Below, in pieces: positions 1 through 7,911 of a stretch of 12,663 nucleotides of DNA. The stretch is taken from positions 1 through 12,663 of the forward strand of contig BNXY01000059.1 in NCBI GenBank assembly GCA_025999935.1, written 5' to 3'. Each line of letters opens with the position of its first letter. The first letter of the stretch is position 1. Source of the stretch: Bacteroidia bacterium. Lineage in GTDB: Bacteria > Bacteroidota > Bacteroidia > Bacteroidales > Azobacteroidaceae. The notes under the pieces were generated by a model. It worked only from the letters and a program-made list of their open reading frames with translations. It searched no databases and was not told where the DNA came from. Both the position numbers and the translations under genes were made by a program.

Positions 1-169
1 GCGGTTTCGGCGCTGTATTGTCGTCGAGCAGGATTTTTTTCTCGCCGCTAATTACCAACTGATGAGTTGCCTTCAATTTTCCGGCTTTCTCATTTTTAAT
101 GTTTATTGTAGGGTTGGTACAAGATGCCAACAAAATAACCAAACTTAGATAATATTTTTTTTTGTTCAT
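1..169 (-). CDS. Lipoprotein N-terminus (partial, runs off left edge)
   Basis: An open frame begins at ATG 169-167 and continues past the window edge, giving 56 complete codons. The product starts MNKKKYYLSLVILLASC, a short basic, hydrophobic signal ending in a good lipobox (LASC) with the lipidated Cys at residue 17, so it should be an envelope lipoprotein. The next stretch contains ISGEKKILLDDNTAPKP, which resembles the opening strand of the 6-bladed beta-propeller lipoproteins (TolB-like or DUF4221 type) of Bacteroidales. Such genes are often found beside NVEALA peptides, and an NVEALA-like gene lies just upstream here. The lipoprotein call is firm; the propeller assignment is an inference from a few residues and context. 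A hairpin at 198-249 separates it from the peptide gene, so it may be expressed at a different level. No clear TAnnTTTG promoter box was found directly upstream. Confidence 0.6.
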   Translation of the reverse strand, partial: MNKKKYYLSLVILLASCTNPTINIKNEKAGKLKATHQLVISGEKKILLDDNTAPKP

Positions 170-197
170 TATAGTTAAATTTTAAATTATAAAACAA

Positions 198-249
198 GAG
201 AGCGTGTTAAATACTTGACCTTCAAAAGCAATGATTTAATCACGCTCTC
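198..249 (-). terminator. Hairpin between peptide gene and lipoprotein gene
   Basis: The arms gagagcgtg (198-206) and cacgctctc (241-249) are perfectly complementary. Pairing extends inward by six more bases (207-212 with 234-239) past one bulged T at 240, leaving a loop of about 21 bases. On the minus strand the hairpin is followed by TTGTTTTAT, so it fits an intrinsic terminator or attenuator after the NVEALA-like gene and before the lipoprotein at 169. The rest of the 170-335 gap is AT-rich; I saw no gene in it. Confidence 0.55.
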
Positions 250-335
250 CTTCATTAATATACAATACTTTTACATTTAATGAGTAATGTTATCTAATAG
301 CTTCAAGTCTTTGAAATTATTCAATAAGCTAACTA

Positions 336-581
336 TCAATATCCTTTAGTACTGTCACAATCATTATCAGATCCACCTGCATCTGGAAAGCAATTTTGAA
401 AATATGAGCATTTCCCATTATTTATTGGAGAACTATTACATTCCGCATTAGCATCCGTGGCAACAGATACTTCCAACAAATTGGTATCTCTCGCATTTTC
501 ACTTCTGCTCAAAGATACATTAACCACTAATACAGTCATGCAGACTGCAACGCAAGCTATTTTTATAAATATTTTTTTCAT
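336..581 (-). CDS. NVEALA-like small exported peptide
   Basis: An 81-residue product starting at ATG 581-579. It begins MKKIFIKIACVAVCMTVLVV, a basic then hydrophobic export signal, continues with NVSLS, and carries LLEVSVATDANAE at about residues 35-47. The layout (MKK, hydrophobic segment, NVSLS-like stretch, then an acidic/Ala motif before a short Cys-containing tail) is that of the NVEALA family of Bacteroidales, whose function is unknown. The motif is divergent: the literal NVEALA string is absent. The mature part is short, Asn/Asp/Ser/Gly-rich and has four cysteines (48, 58, 64, 75), enough for two disulfides in the periplasm or outside. It sits 79 bases downstream of the O-antigen-ligase-like gene and is probably co-transcribed with it, since I see no TAnnTTTG box in the gap. 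Alternatives are a generic secreted Cys-rich peptide or a bacteriocin-like peptide; no double-glycine leader is visible. Confidence 0.6.
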   Translation of the reverse strand: MKKIFIKIACVAVCMTVLVVNVSLSRSENARDTNLLEVSVATDANAECNSSPINNGKCSYFQNCFPDAGGSDNDCDSTKGY

Positions 582-660
582 TTGAATAATGTTTAAAATT
601 AATTATTTTTTTTAAATTGATTTTGAACGATTTTTGCTATATTAATAAATTGTTTCCCCC

Positions 661-2520
661 TTACGGGGATCGCCATTTTTGCAATTTAAAACCAACCGGA
701 GAACCCAGATATTTCTGTAAGATTTTTTTCATTTCCGCCTTGATTTCATCAATGGCGGTTGATTCGATTTTTACCTCTTTATTCAGTAATTCAGTGGCAA
801 TTGCTATTGCTTTTTCTGCCTGCCCTGTTTCATCGTATAATTTGGCCAACAAGTATTTAGGATAAAACCGGCTTGGATTCATATACCATGCCCTCAGATA
901 TGCCTGTTCGGCTTTACCGGACTTTTCCTGCGCTTTGTAACTATCGCCTAATGCCGTATAAACAACGATGTTCGGGAAATACTTAACAGCTTGTTGCAAA
1001 ATTTTAATAGCTTGTTCATGTTTTCCGGCTAAGTTCAAAGCTTTCCCGTATTGGGTCAGGTAATCGCCATTGGTTTTTAGAACAGACCATCCCTTTTCGT
1101 AGTAATTCAGGCTTTCTGCATAATACCCTCTTGTATGTAGTTGATAAGCTTGTTTCCAATTATTACATGCAACTCGATAAATGGATAGATTTACGGTGCA
1201 GATGATAATAATGCCAACCGAAAAAACAGCCAAGGTATATTTAATCGGCGCTTGTTTTTTTATGAATATCCATTCTTTTTTCCCTTCTGCCAGCGTAGAA
1301 ATACAAGCCAGATAAGCAATTAAATTCGCTTTGATGGGCAAAATCTGCGCCGGATAGGAAAACAGGGCAAAAACAGCGATTCCACCAATGCCTGCTTTTG
1401 CTATCCATAGCAAATTGTTAAAACGCTTGTTGGTCACACGAAAAGCATACGCTAAAATTGCCAACAGCAACAGCAAACCAATTAATCCATTTTCGGCAGT
1501 ATGTTGTAGAAACTCATTGAAACAATAATTTGTATCGCCTGCCACCATAGCCTCCGGCGAATCAGGTGTCTGCTCAAAATAACCGGCTTGTTCATTCATG
1601 TAAAAAGTCTTGAATCGGTCAAATCCAACACCGGTCAACGGATGATTAGCGACCATGCTCAATGTAACTTTCCAAATTAACAATCGACCATTGGCCGAAT
1701 CGGTTTTAAATCTGAGAAGTCCAAATAAGCTCGCCCCTATAATGCCGCAAACCAACAGCAACACAATGCCGCGCTTCAACCACGAATATTTTTTTAGCCA
1801 CAGCCCCACAGGATAGCGTATCATTAATATCATCAAGGAAGATACAATGACAGCCATCCATGCCGCACGGGATTGTGATGCAGGCAGAACCATCAATATG
1901 GCAATCAGCGTAATCCCTGCAATCCAATTTGCAAGGTCTAGTTTTTTATCAATAATCGGAAACGGATTAATTTTGAAGATATATAAACCCAAAGTAACCG
2001 GAAAAATACTTGCCAGATAACCGGCAAAGGGGCCGGGATTAAAAAAACTGCCGGACATCTTGAATAAACTGTGATGAGACGGATAAAATCCCCACAATTG
2101 CAAACTGCCGTATATCGCCTGAATAGCGCTACCAATAACCATTGCCGCCAGCAATATACCACACTTGGATGGCTCTATTTGCCGGAGCACAATATATAGA
2201 AATATCAAACCGTAAAATTCCAATAATCTATTGGACAGAGGTATTTGGTGTATCAGACCATTCAATAGAATATAGACTGCCCATATTAATAAAATACCAT
2301 CCATCTTGCTGAACTGTATCCGGGTAGGAAAGAAAACAAAAGTTTTAAGCAACAGCAAGAGTCCGGCAACAAGTATCAAGTATAGGAAAAAAAACATTTT
2401 GCCGCTTGTTAAATCCTGTATTGACCCATCACTATTAATGGATGGCAACAAGATAAACAACGTTGCCGTCAATAGGGTCAGCAATTGACCCGGAAATAGT
2501 ATGAATAAATTCTTTTTCAT
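661..2520 (-). CDS. O-antigen ligase/Wzy-like membrane protein with C-terminal TPR
   Basis: A 619-residue polytopic inner-membrane protein. The frame could open at a TTG (2529), but ATG 2520-2518 gives a cleaner start (MKKNLFILF), two bases after the upstream stop (TAA-TA-ATG), so translation is probably coupled. Roughly a dozen hydrophobic segments fill residues 5-450. Family marks of Wzy_C/O-antigen ligases are visible: SFFNPGPFAGYLA (158-170), SQSRAAW with Arg218 (215-221), GRLLIWK (278-284), and NEFLQHTAENGLIGL (335-349) with His340 in the periplasmic-loop position. After the last membrane segment (about 428-448) come about four TPR-like repeats (451-584). Such proteins transfer or polymerise undecaprenyl-linked glycans onto lipid A, other glycans or proteins. 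No glycosyltransferase or flippase gene is nearby, and the neighbours are a lipoprotein and a small exported peptide. Protein O-glycosylation is therefore possible but unproven; substrate unknown. Confidence 0.85.
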   Translation of the reverse strand: MKKNLFILFPGQLLTLLTATLFILLPSINSDGSIQDLTSGKMFFFLYLILVAGLLLLLKTFVFFPTRIQFSKMDGILLIWAVYILLNGLIHQIPLSNRLLEFYGLIFLYIVLRQIEPSKCGILLAAMVIGSAIQAIYGSLQLWGFYPSHHSLFKMSGSFFNPGPFAGYLASIFPVTLGLYIFKINPFPIIDKKLDLANWIAGITLIAILMVLPASQSRAAWMAVIVSSLMILMIRYPVGLWLKKYSWLKRGIVLLLVCGIIGASLFGLLRFKTDSANGRLLIWKVTLSMVANHPLTGVGFDRFKTFYMNEQAGYFEQTPDSPEAMVAGDTNYCFNEFLQHTAENGLIGLLLLLAILAYAFRVTNKRFNNLLWIAKAGIGGIAVFALFSYPAQILPIKANLIAYLACISTLAEGKKEWIFIKKQAPIKYTLAVFSVGIIIICTVNLSIYRVACNNWKQAYQLHTRGYYAESLNYYEKGWSVLKTNGDYLTQYGKALNLAGKHEQAIKILQQAVKYFPNIVVYTALGDSYKAQEKSGKAEQAYLRAWYMNPSRFYPKYLLAKLYDETGQAEKAIAIATELLNKEVKIESTAIDEIKAEMKKILQKYLGSPVGFKLQKWRSP

Positions 2521-2522
2521 TA

Positions 2523-4490
2523 TTACCAAAATACTTGCTTTCCATCCTCATAAGTAAAAACCCGTTCTTCCTGGCCTCGGGTTTTATCGCGCAACCAATA
2601 CAGGGCATTGGAAGGAACACTTTCATAAATCAAAACTCCACTTTTATCACCTGTCCTTTCCCCTAAAGAAATCACTCCCCTGTCCGAAAAATAGAGCAAC
2701 TCATAAATATCCCCTTCTCTGATATTGTTATCGTCATTGCGATACAAATATTCTATTTCAGTCACAGTTGCTGCATCTTCCAATGCTAAGCCAACCCAAG
2801 TCTTATGCGGTGCAGTTGAATCAAAATAAGTAACCGGATCTTTGTCAAATACCGCATATTTTGACCAGTTTTTCTGGTTGTTGGAAGATCCTTCCGTTCC
2901 AATAACATTCCCTGCCAATTCTTTACCGGAGGATAAAAACCGGATTTCTGCCATATTGCAATGGCCGTCCGGTGCGGAAAAATATCTTAGATATTTAAAT
3001 TTTTGCGTATTTTCAATCGAAACAGAATGATAATACATGTCCAATTCTGTTGTCGTTGTGTATAACGTAATTGCATCGCTAAAATCTGCTTTGTTCGCTC
3101 CTTGAAACAATCCACCCACCGAACGGTGTTTATATTCTTCAATCCAATGAGGTACCGGATATTTTCTACTTAATTCCATCTCTTGTAAGTTTTCCATTTT
3201 TGGTTTCAAAAAACGAGACTGACCATTTTCTAATATAATAAACGGCAGAGATTGGAGTGTGAGTTTTTCATTCTGGTAACAAAGCGGGTAATAAACAATA
3301 TGGGATTCTAAATGATTAAAAATAGCTTCACCTTTTATAATTTTGCTACAGGTTATGGGTATCCATGTTTTATTATTAAAAACCCCCAGATAAAGTAGAT
3401 TTCCTTTCTGTATTTTCTTGTCTATCTTAATTGAAATCGGCGCTTTGTCAAAATATGAATCGGAGACATCGACTATATAACCGTCATTCAACACAGGTGG
3501 TATTTTTTCCGTTTTATAATTTTCCGGAATGGATGATGGCTGTTTTCCAAAACAAATACGATAGACTTTTCCTTTTTTTCTTTTATTCTCTGGTTCCTGA
3601 AAGAGCGTATTTTGATACAATTCTAAAGGAATGCTATTCCCGAATTGGTCTTTCATATAATTCCAGTAATGGTGTCTATACATCATATCCGGATTTTGCA
3701 GGATACAATCAATTCCGGAAGGTATTCCTACGGCTCTGAAAGCATAAGTTGCGTAGTGAGCTAACAATCTGCAATCGCCCACCCGACATGTCAATAATGA
3801 GAGTGCTCCTACATATTCATTCAATACTTCATTGTCAAATATCCATCGTTGATTATAAATTGTATCGTACAACGTCTTTGCAACTTCAACGGGATCCTCT
3901 TTTCCCAATAATGAATCCAATATGGGTTGAAACTTTTCATAATACGCCTTTCTCCAATTCTCCAAAGGCTCATTCCCTATCCGATAGGGCAATATTTCTT
4001 CACAGAACCGATCGAAAGACATGAATTTTCCCCAAGGTTTTTCTGTCCAAACCTGAAAAGCTATTTCTATATTTTCAATCAGATATTCAGCGGTAATGAC
4101 ATGAGAATCATAGACTTTCTCAGAATGAGCATTGACCGGAAGAGTATATTTGTCCGCAAACTTCTCTGCGGCAACTATCCTGACATGTACACTCGTTACC
4201 GGATAATCATTTCGTATACCAAATGTTTTTATAGAAGTTTTTATGGAATCTATGTCTTTCCCTGAAAGTGAATAATAATTCGGCATGTTCTCTATTAGGA
4301 AGCAAGCCGCTTTGTATTTCAGGCTGTCTTCTGTTTTTTGACTGTAATGTTCCAACACTTTTTCCAACTCCGCCCGGTTTTCTCCGGCAAATTTTAATGA
4401 ACTTTCCAGAAAGTTCTGATTTTCCTTTTTGCAAGAAAAACAAACAAACAAAATAGATATGAAAATAAAAGTATTGAATTTCAATTTCAT
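2523..4490 (-). CDS. Transglutaminase-like lipoprotein with discoidin-like C-terminus
   Basis: A 655-residue envelope lipoprotein from ATG 4490-4488. A further in-frame ATG exists at 4529, but it lies upstream of a likely promoter box, and only the inner start gives a proper signal: MKLKFNTFIFISILFVCFSC, lipid Cys at residue 20. The central region has the transglutaminase/papain-fold pattern: RVGDC (236-240, candidate nucleophile Cys240), then A-rich helix and RAVGIPSG (252-259), then HHYWN (273-277, candidate His273 or 274) and DQFGN (281-285). The acid of a triad is not certain. Residues about 490-610 look like an F5/8 type C (discoidin-like) beta-sandwich, with the pattern KYLRYFSAPDGHCNMAEIRF followed later by WSKYAVFDKDPVTYF. 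Family members may act as proteases, amidases or cross-linking enzymes, or be inactive scaffolds. It heads the operon whose next gene is the O-antigen-ligase-like protein. Likely outer-membrane-anchored; the substrate is unknown. Confidence 0.8.
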   Translation of the reverse strand: MKLKFNTFIFISILFVCFSCKKENQNFLESSLKFAGENRAELEKVLEHYSQKTEDSLKYKAACFLIENMPNYYSLSGKDIDSIKTSIKTFGIRNDYPVTSVHVRIVAAEKFADKYTLPVNAHSEKVYDSHVITAEYLIENIEIAFQVWTEKPWGKFMSFDRFCEEILPYRIGNEPLENWRKAYYEKFQPILDSLLGKEDPVEVAKTLYDTIYNQRWIFDNEVLNEYVGALSLLTCRVGDCRLLAHYATYAFRAVGIPSGIDCILQNPDMMYRHHYWNYMKDQFGNSIPLELYQNTLFQEPENKRKKGKVYRICFGKQPSSIPENYKTEKIPPVLNDGYIVDVSDSYFDKAPISIKIDKKIQKGNLLYLGVFNNKTWIPITCSKIIKGEAIFNHLESHIVYYPLCYQNEKLTLQSLPFIILENGQSRFLKPKMENLQEMELSRKYPVPHWIEEYKHRSVGGLFQGANKADFSDAITLYTTTTELDMYYHSVSIENTQKFKYLRYFSAPDGHCNMAEIRFLSSGKELAGNVIGTEGSSNNQKNWSKYAVFDKDPVTYFDSTAPHKTWVGLALEDAATVTEIEYLYRNDDNNIREGDIYELLYFSDRGVISLGERTGDKSGVLIYESVPSNALYWLRDKTRGQEERVFTYEDGKQVFW

Positions 4491-4513
4491 AAGTAATAGA
4501 TAAAAATTTACAA

Positions 4514-4521
4514 CAAAGTTA
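4514..4521 (-). promoter_or_regulatory. Putative Bacteroidota -7 box before transglutaminase-like operon
   Basis: On the minus strand this reads TAACTTTG, a full match to the TAnnTTTG -7 consensus of Bacteroidota primary-sigma promoters. The ATG at 4490 follows 23 bases later, implying a leader of roughly 15 bases. I see no clear TTTG -33 element at the usual distance. The position argues against the outer ATG at 4529 being the start. Confidence 0.45.
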
Positions 4522-4769
4522 GCGAGCATTAATTAATATTTCGCTTAATATTTCATTAATATTGCAATTAAATATGATAAATTTATATGATTATCCGCAA
4601 CACCCTTTTGTTTATTTCAAATTTTCTTTATCTTTATAAAATAAATTTTGCAAAAATATTTAACTAATTATAACTGCCTGAAAAGTATTGATACCTGAGT
4701 AGTTACCGCATATTAGATTAATATGTAAATATAACTCTTTTTTTGTTCATCAATACTTATAGAACGCAA

Positions 4770-4803
4770 AGAGGCTGTCTGAAAGAAAATTCAGACAGCC
4801 TCT
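4770..4803 (-). terminator. Hairpin terminator after the mannoside operon
   Basis: A perfect 14-bp stem (agaggctgtctgaa with ttcagacagcctct) encloses a 6-base loop. It begins 25 bases past the symporter stop codon. On the minus strand it is followed by the short T-rich tract TTGCGTTCT, so the T run is weak. Its placement at the operon end supports an intrinsic terminator; there is no convergent gene to share it with. Confidence 0.7.
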
Positions 4804-4828
4804 CTTCGTCCATTATTCGTTTTTGTTT

Positions 4829-6715
4829 TTAATCCTCCAACTTCTTATACCAATTGGTATAAAGAATAATTGATGTCACGATAACAATCATCAAGCCGAT
4901 TCCGGCGTAAGTAAATTCTTTGCAAACCAAGTAGATAGGCGCTGCTACCAAGCAGGTTTGCCAAAGGATGCCTACAATCACATTGGTCAGGTCGCGACCG
5001 AAATGGGTGTTCTTTTTGAAATTCGGGTCTTCCGCTTCCACTTTGGCGTTAATGGACGCCCAGAAACCCCAAGGACGGGTTTTCTTGTAGAAATTTTTCA
5101 AGGCTTCTTCGTCGGTGGGAGGAGCAGAATAGGTTCCTGCAATGCAACCGATAACGGAGAAGATGAAAATGATCGGGAAATAATACAAGGCGTCTTTGAG
5201 CAATACCCAGTTGCCTTGCAAGGAAGCAACCACAGCCTCATTTCCGAATACCAACGGGAGAATCAACGCCGGAATCATACCGCCTACCATACCCCAGGCA
5301 AAACCTTTGGAATTGAACCGCCACCAATGCCATTTCAAAATATTGGCGGCAATGTAACTGCCATACAGCGCGTTGGTTACCCATTGCAATATCTGATCTA
5401 CATTTTGCGCCATTACCCCAAAGAAAATACTAACTACCACCATCACAAGGCCTACTATATAATTGGCGTTGGTGGATTGTTTCGGACTGGCATCGGGTTT
5501 GAAATATTTGATATAGATGTCGTTAACGATATAAGCTTGCGAAGCGTTCAGCGTTCCCGCGAAAGTTGACATGAAAGCAGCCAGAAGACCGGCTACCACA
5601 ACGCCTGTTAAACCTACCGGAATCCATGGATGTTTAACTACTGCGGGCAAAATCAATTCGGCATCCAGCGCTCCGCTTGCATCTCGGATGTCCGGCATAA
5701 TGTCTTTGAAAAGGATGATTCCCAAAACGGCTATCCCTGCAATCATCATATAACGAACCGGCATCAGCACAACAGAGACAAAACCGGACATCAAAGAGGC
5801 TTCTCTCGGACTTTTGGTTGAAAGGATTTTTTGCATATCGTAGGTAGGAGCCGGGCCGGCGACAGAAGTCAGAAAACCTTTCAGCAACACCATTCCGAAG
5901 AAGAAACTGAATATCTGGTAAATGGATGTGTCGATGGCGGCATTGAACTCAGCCAGCGCCCCTTCCCAGTGAATACCCAAGTGTGCGACACTCGGCGACA
6001 TCCATCCTGCCGGCAGAATATTGGTAAAAGTATCCGGCGTGAGATGCACGATTGCGATGATGCCGATAGTAATGGCAGCCAAAGTCATGATGGCATATTG
6101 AGCCACATCCGCCCATACAATCGACATCATACCACCCATCAAAGCATAGAATACGGCAAAAAGCGTAAAGACAATCCCCCAGATATGAGGAACATAAGCA
6201 TCCGGTACTGCAGCAAGGAACGGAAATACCGCTTTGAGCGGCAGGAAGATTTCGATGAATTTACCCAAGCCGATAAATCCGTAAGCCAACATGCCCAGAC
6301 AGTTGATAATCGCAAAAACAACGATGATGGTATGTGAAATATTGGCTCCTTTGTCTTTCCCGAAACGGAAACCAATCCATTCGGCGCCGGTAGAACAATT
6401 GGAACGCCGCAACCAAGCGGATAAATAAACCATCAGGAAGATTTGGTTGAACACCGGCCATACCCAAGGCATGTAAATGCTTTTTAGTCCATAGAGTACG
6501 GTAATGGCTACCAACCAAACCGTTCCGGATATATCGAACATCCCGGAAGCATTAGATAGACCAAGCATATACCAGGGAATTGATTTTCCCCCCAATAAAT
6601 AGGCTTCAAGATTTTTGGAAGCTCTTTTTTTCAAATAAAGCCCAATGAAAACAAGAAAGCAAAGATAGAGCACAATGATTGCGATATCTACTCCGCCAAG
6701 TAAGACTTTTCCCAT
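4829..6715 (-). CDS. Sodium:solute symporter (SSS family), probable mannobiose importer
   Basis: A 628-residue inner-membrane transporter of the solute:sodium symporter family with about 13-14 hydrophobic segments. Visible family marks: GGKSIPWYMLGLS (42-54), a GG...V.AD..Q pattern in YALMGGMMSIVWADVAQYA (190-208), and STFAGTLNASQAYIVNDIY (383-401). The last matches the region around the Na2-site Ser/Thr pair of vSGLT-like proteins (here Ser383/Thr384). It should use the sodium gradient to bring in a sugar. It is the last gene of the operon, 20 bases after the epimerase stop, and a symporter of this type sits in the same mannan gene set in Bacteroides fragilis, so beta-1,4-mannobiose or a short manno-oligosaccharide is the likely cargo. 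The substrate is inferred from neighbours, not from binding residues. The extended C-terminus after about residue 530, with a hydrophilic stretch then two more membrane segments, is longer than in minimal SSS proteins. Confidence 0.85.
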   Translation of the reverse strand: MGKVLLGGVDIAIIVLYLCFLVFIGLYLKKRASKNLEAYLLGGKSIPWYMLGLSNASGMFDISGTVWLVAITVLYGLKSIYMPWVWPVFNQIFLMVYLSAWLRRSNCSTGAEWIGFRFGKDKGANISHTIIVVFAIINCLGMLAYGFIGLGKFIEIFLPLKAVFPFLAAVPDAYVPHIWGIVFTLFAVFYALMGGMMSIVWADVAQYAIMTLAAITIGIIAIVHLTPDTFTNILPAGWMSPSVAHLGIHWEGALAEFNAAIDTSIYQIFSFFFGMVLLKGFLTSVAGPAPTYDMQKILSTKSPREASLMSGFVSVVLMPVRYMMIAGIAVLGIILFKDIMPDIRDASGALDAELILPAVVKHPWIPVGLTGVVVAGLLAAFMSTFAGTLNASQAYIVNDIYIKYFKPDASPKQSTNANYIVGLVMVVVSIFFGVMAQNVDQILQWVTNALYGSYIAANILKWHWWRFNSKGFAWGMVGGMIPALILPLVFGNEAVVASLQGNWVLLKDALYYFPIIFIFSVIGCIAGTYSAPPTDEEALKNFYKKTRPWGFWASINAKVEAEDPNFKKNTHFGRDLTNVIVGILWQTCLVAAPIYLVCKEFTYAGIGLMIVIVTSIILYTNWYKKLED

Positions 6716-6735
6716 GATAAATTAGATTTAAATAT

Positions 6736-7911
6736 TTATTTTGTTATTAACTCCATACACATACGGGCGTTGTGGTAGGGGCATTTCCAAAATCCGGCCT
6801 TATCGTCGCGCCGGTTTTGGGTTCCATCGGCAGATGCACTCCATACCCATTCGCCGTTTTCTTTATCTATAATTTGTTTTTTGATGTATTCCCAAGTGTT
6901 TTTGGCAACCGTTAAGTATTTCTCATTGCCTGAAATCAGGTAGGCGTAGGTTGAACCCACAATCGTCTCTGCCTGAATCCACCAATGACGGTCGGTATCA
7001 ACATGTCCTTCATGCGTTTTTTCGTAAATCATGCTGCCGTCCGGTTGAAGTCCCTCGTAAGAGGCTTCTACAATTTCGATGGAAAGTTGCTTTACTTTGT
7101 CGATTAAGACGGTATCGCCCAACACTTCGGCGGCCTCAAAAAGCAACCAAGCGGATTCGATGTCGTGACCGTAAGAAATAATATTGTATTTCGACACCCA
7201 ATTCCTATCGAAGAAAAGTTCTAAATGTTTGGTTTTTGCACTGACGATGTGGTCGCAGAAATTATGAATCAACCGGGTTTGCGCTTCTACCAATTCCGGC
7301 GCTTTCCATATCCGCAACAGGTTGGTATAAGGTTCCAAGATGTGCAGATGGGTGTTCATGGATTTGGGTGCGTTGGCGTCCCGTTCGCTTAAGCGCATGT
7401 CTTCGATGGTTTGCCAATCTTCGGTTTGCGCTTCGATATAGCCGCCAAATTCCGGATCGTAGGCGTGTTTTTCGATAAGATAAAAAAGACTTTTCGCCAC
7501 TTCGAGCGCTTCGGGCTGACCGGTTGCGCGGTAAAATTCAGAAAATCCATACAAGGCAAATCCTTGTGCGTAAATCTGTTTGCGAGGATTGACGGGAGCG
7601 CCTTTATAATCCAATTCCCAATAGATGCCGCCGTTTTTCTTGTCGATAAAATAGTCCGAAATGTATTGGTAAGCACGTTTGGCGATTTCCAAGTATTTCG
7701 GATTTTTTTCGAGGCGATAAGCCGCCGAGAAAGTCCAGAAGATGCGGGCATTGAGCACCGCACCTTTATTCGCTGTTTTATGCAAACCTTCTTCTCCGTC
7801 GATGCGGCCGTAGAAACCGCCCTGTTCGTGATCCGGCATTTTCTGTATCCAATACGGGAGAATATTTTTCGTTAGTTCGCTGTGTAATTCGGATTTCAGG
7901 GTTTGCATCAT
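6736..7911 (-). CDS. Cellobiose/mannobiose 2-epimerase (AGE family)
   Basis: A 391-residue cytoplasmic (alpha/alpha)6-barrel enzyme with no signal peptide, of usual family length. It reversibly epimerises C2 of the reducing-end sugar of beta-1,4 disaccharides; in mannan use it turns beta-1,4-mannobiose into mannosyl-beta-1,4-glucose. Motifs: [12 protein letters not shown] (185-196), [10 protein letters not shown] (246-255), WWIQAE (310-315), [11 protein letters not shown] (374-384). His190, His249 and His380 have the same spacings (59 and 131 residues) as the catalytic histidines I recall for Ruminococcus albus cellobiose epimerase (184, 243, 374), which favours this activity over N-acylglucosamine epimerase. 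Its ATG overlaps the stop of the phosphorylase gene (ATGA, 4 bases) and is preceded by GGAG, so translation is coupled; a second ATG follows immediately, leaving the exact start uncertain by one codon. The symporter follows after 20 bases. Confidence 0.9.
   Translation of the reverse strand: MMQTLKSELHSELTKNILPYWIQKMPDHEQGGFYGRIDGEEGLHKTANKGAVLNARIFWTFSAAYRLEKNPKYLEIAKRAYQYISDYFIDKKNGGIYWELDYKGAPVNPRKQIYAQGFALYGFSEFYRATGQPEALEVAKSLFYLIEKHAYDPEFGGYIEAQTEDWQTIEDMRLSERDANAPKSMNTHLHILEPYTNLLRIWKAPELVEAQTRLIHNFCDHIVSAKTKHLELFFDRNWVSKYNIISYGHDIESAWLLFEAAEVLGDTVLIDKVKQLSIEIVEASYEGLQPDGSMIYEKTHEGHVDTDRHWWIQAETIVGSTYAYLISGNEKYLTVAKNTWEYIKKQIIDKENGEWVWSASADGTQNRRDDKAGFWKCPYHNARMCMELITK

Larger units (their letters stand above)
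4491..4828. other. AT-rich intergenic region (338 bp)
   Basis: This gap lies between the transglutaminase-like lipoprotein start and the symporter stop; both are on the minus strand. It holds the putative -7 box at 4514-4521 near one end and the terminator at 4770-4803 near the other. The middle (about 4522-4769) is very AT-rich, with no coding frame, tRNA or convincing structured RNA that I could recognise. Confidence 0.7.

Noticed and set aside
4491..4529. ATG 4529 as start of the transglutaminase-like lipoprotein
   Set aside because: It lies upstream of the TAACTTTG box and would put 13 extra residues before a complete lipoprotein signal.
4770..4803. Terminal inverted repeat of an insertion sequence
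   Set aside because: The two arms form one compact hairpin at an operon end, with no transposase frame or target duplication nearby.
4958..5569. Plus-strand frame of 203 codons within the symporter gene
   Set aside because: Antisense shadow of a well-supported SSS transporter; composition of the product (His/Arg/Gly-rich) is not protein-like.
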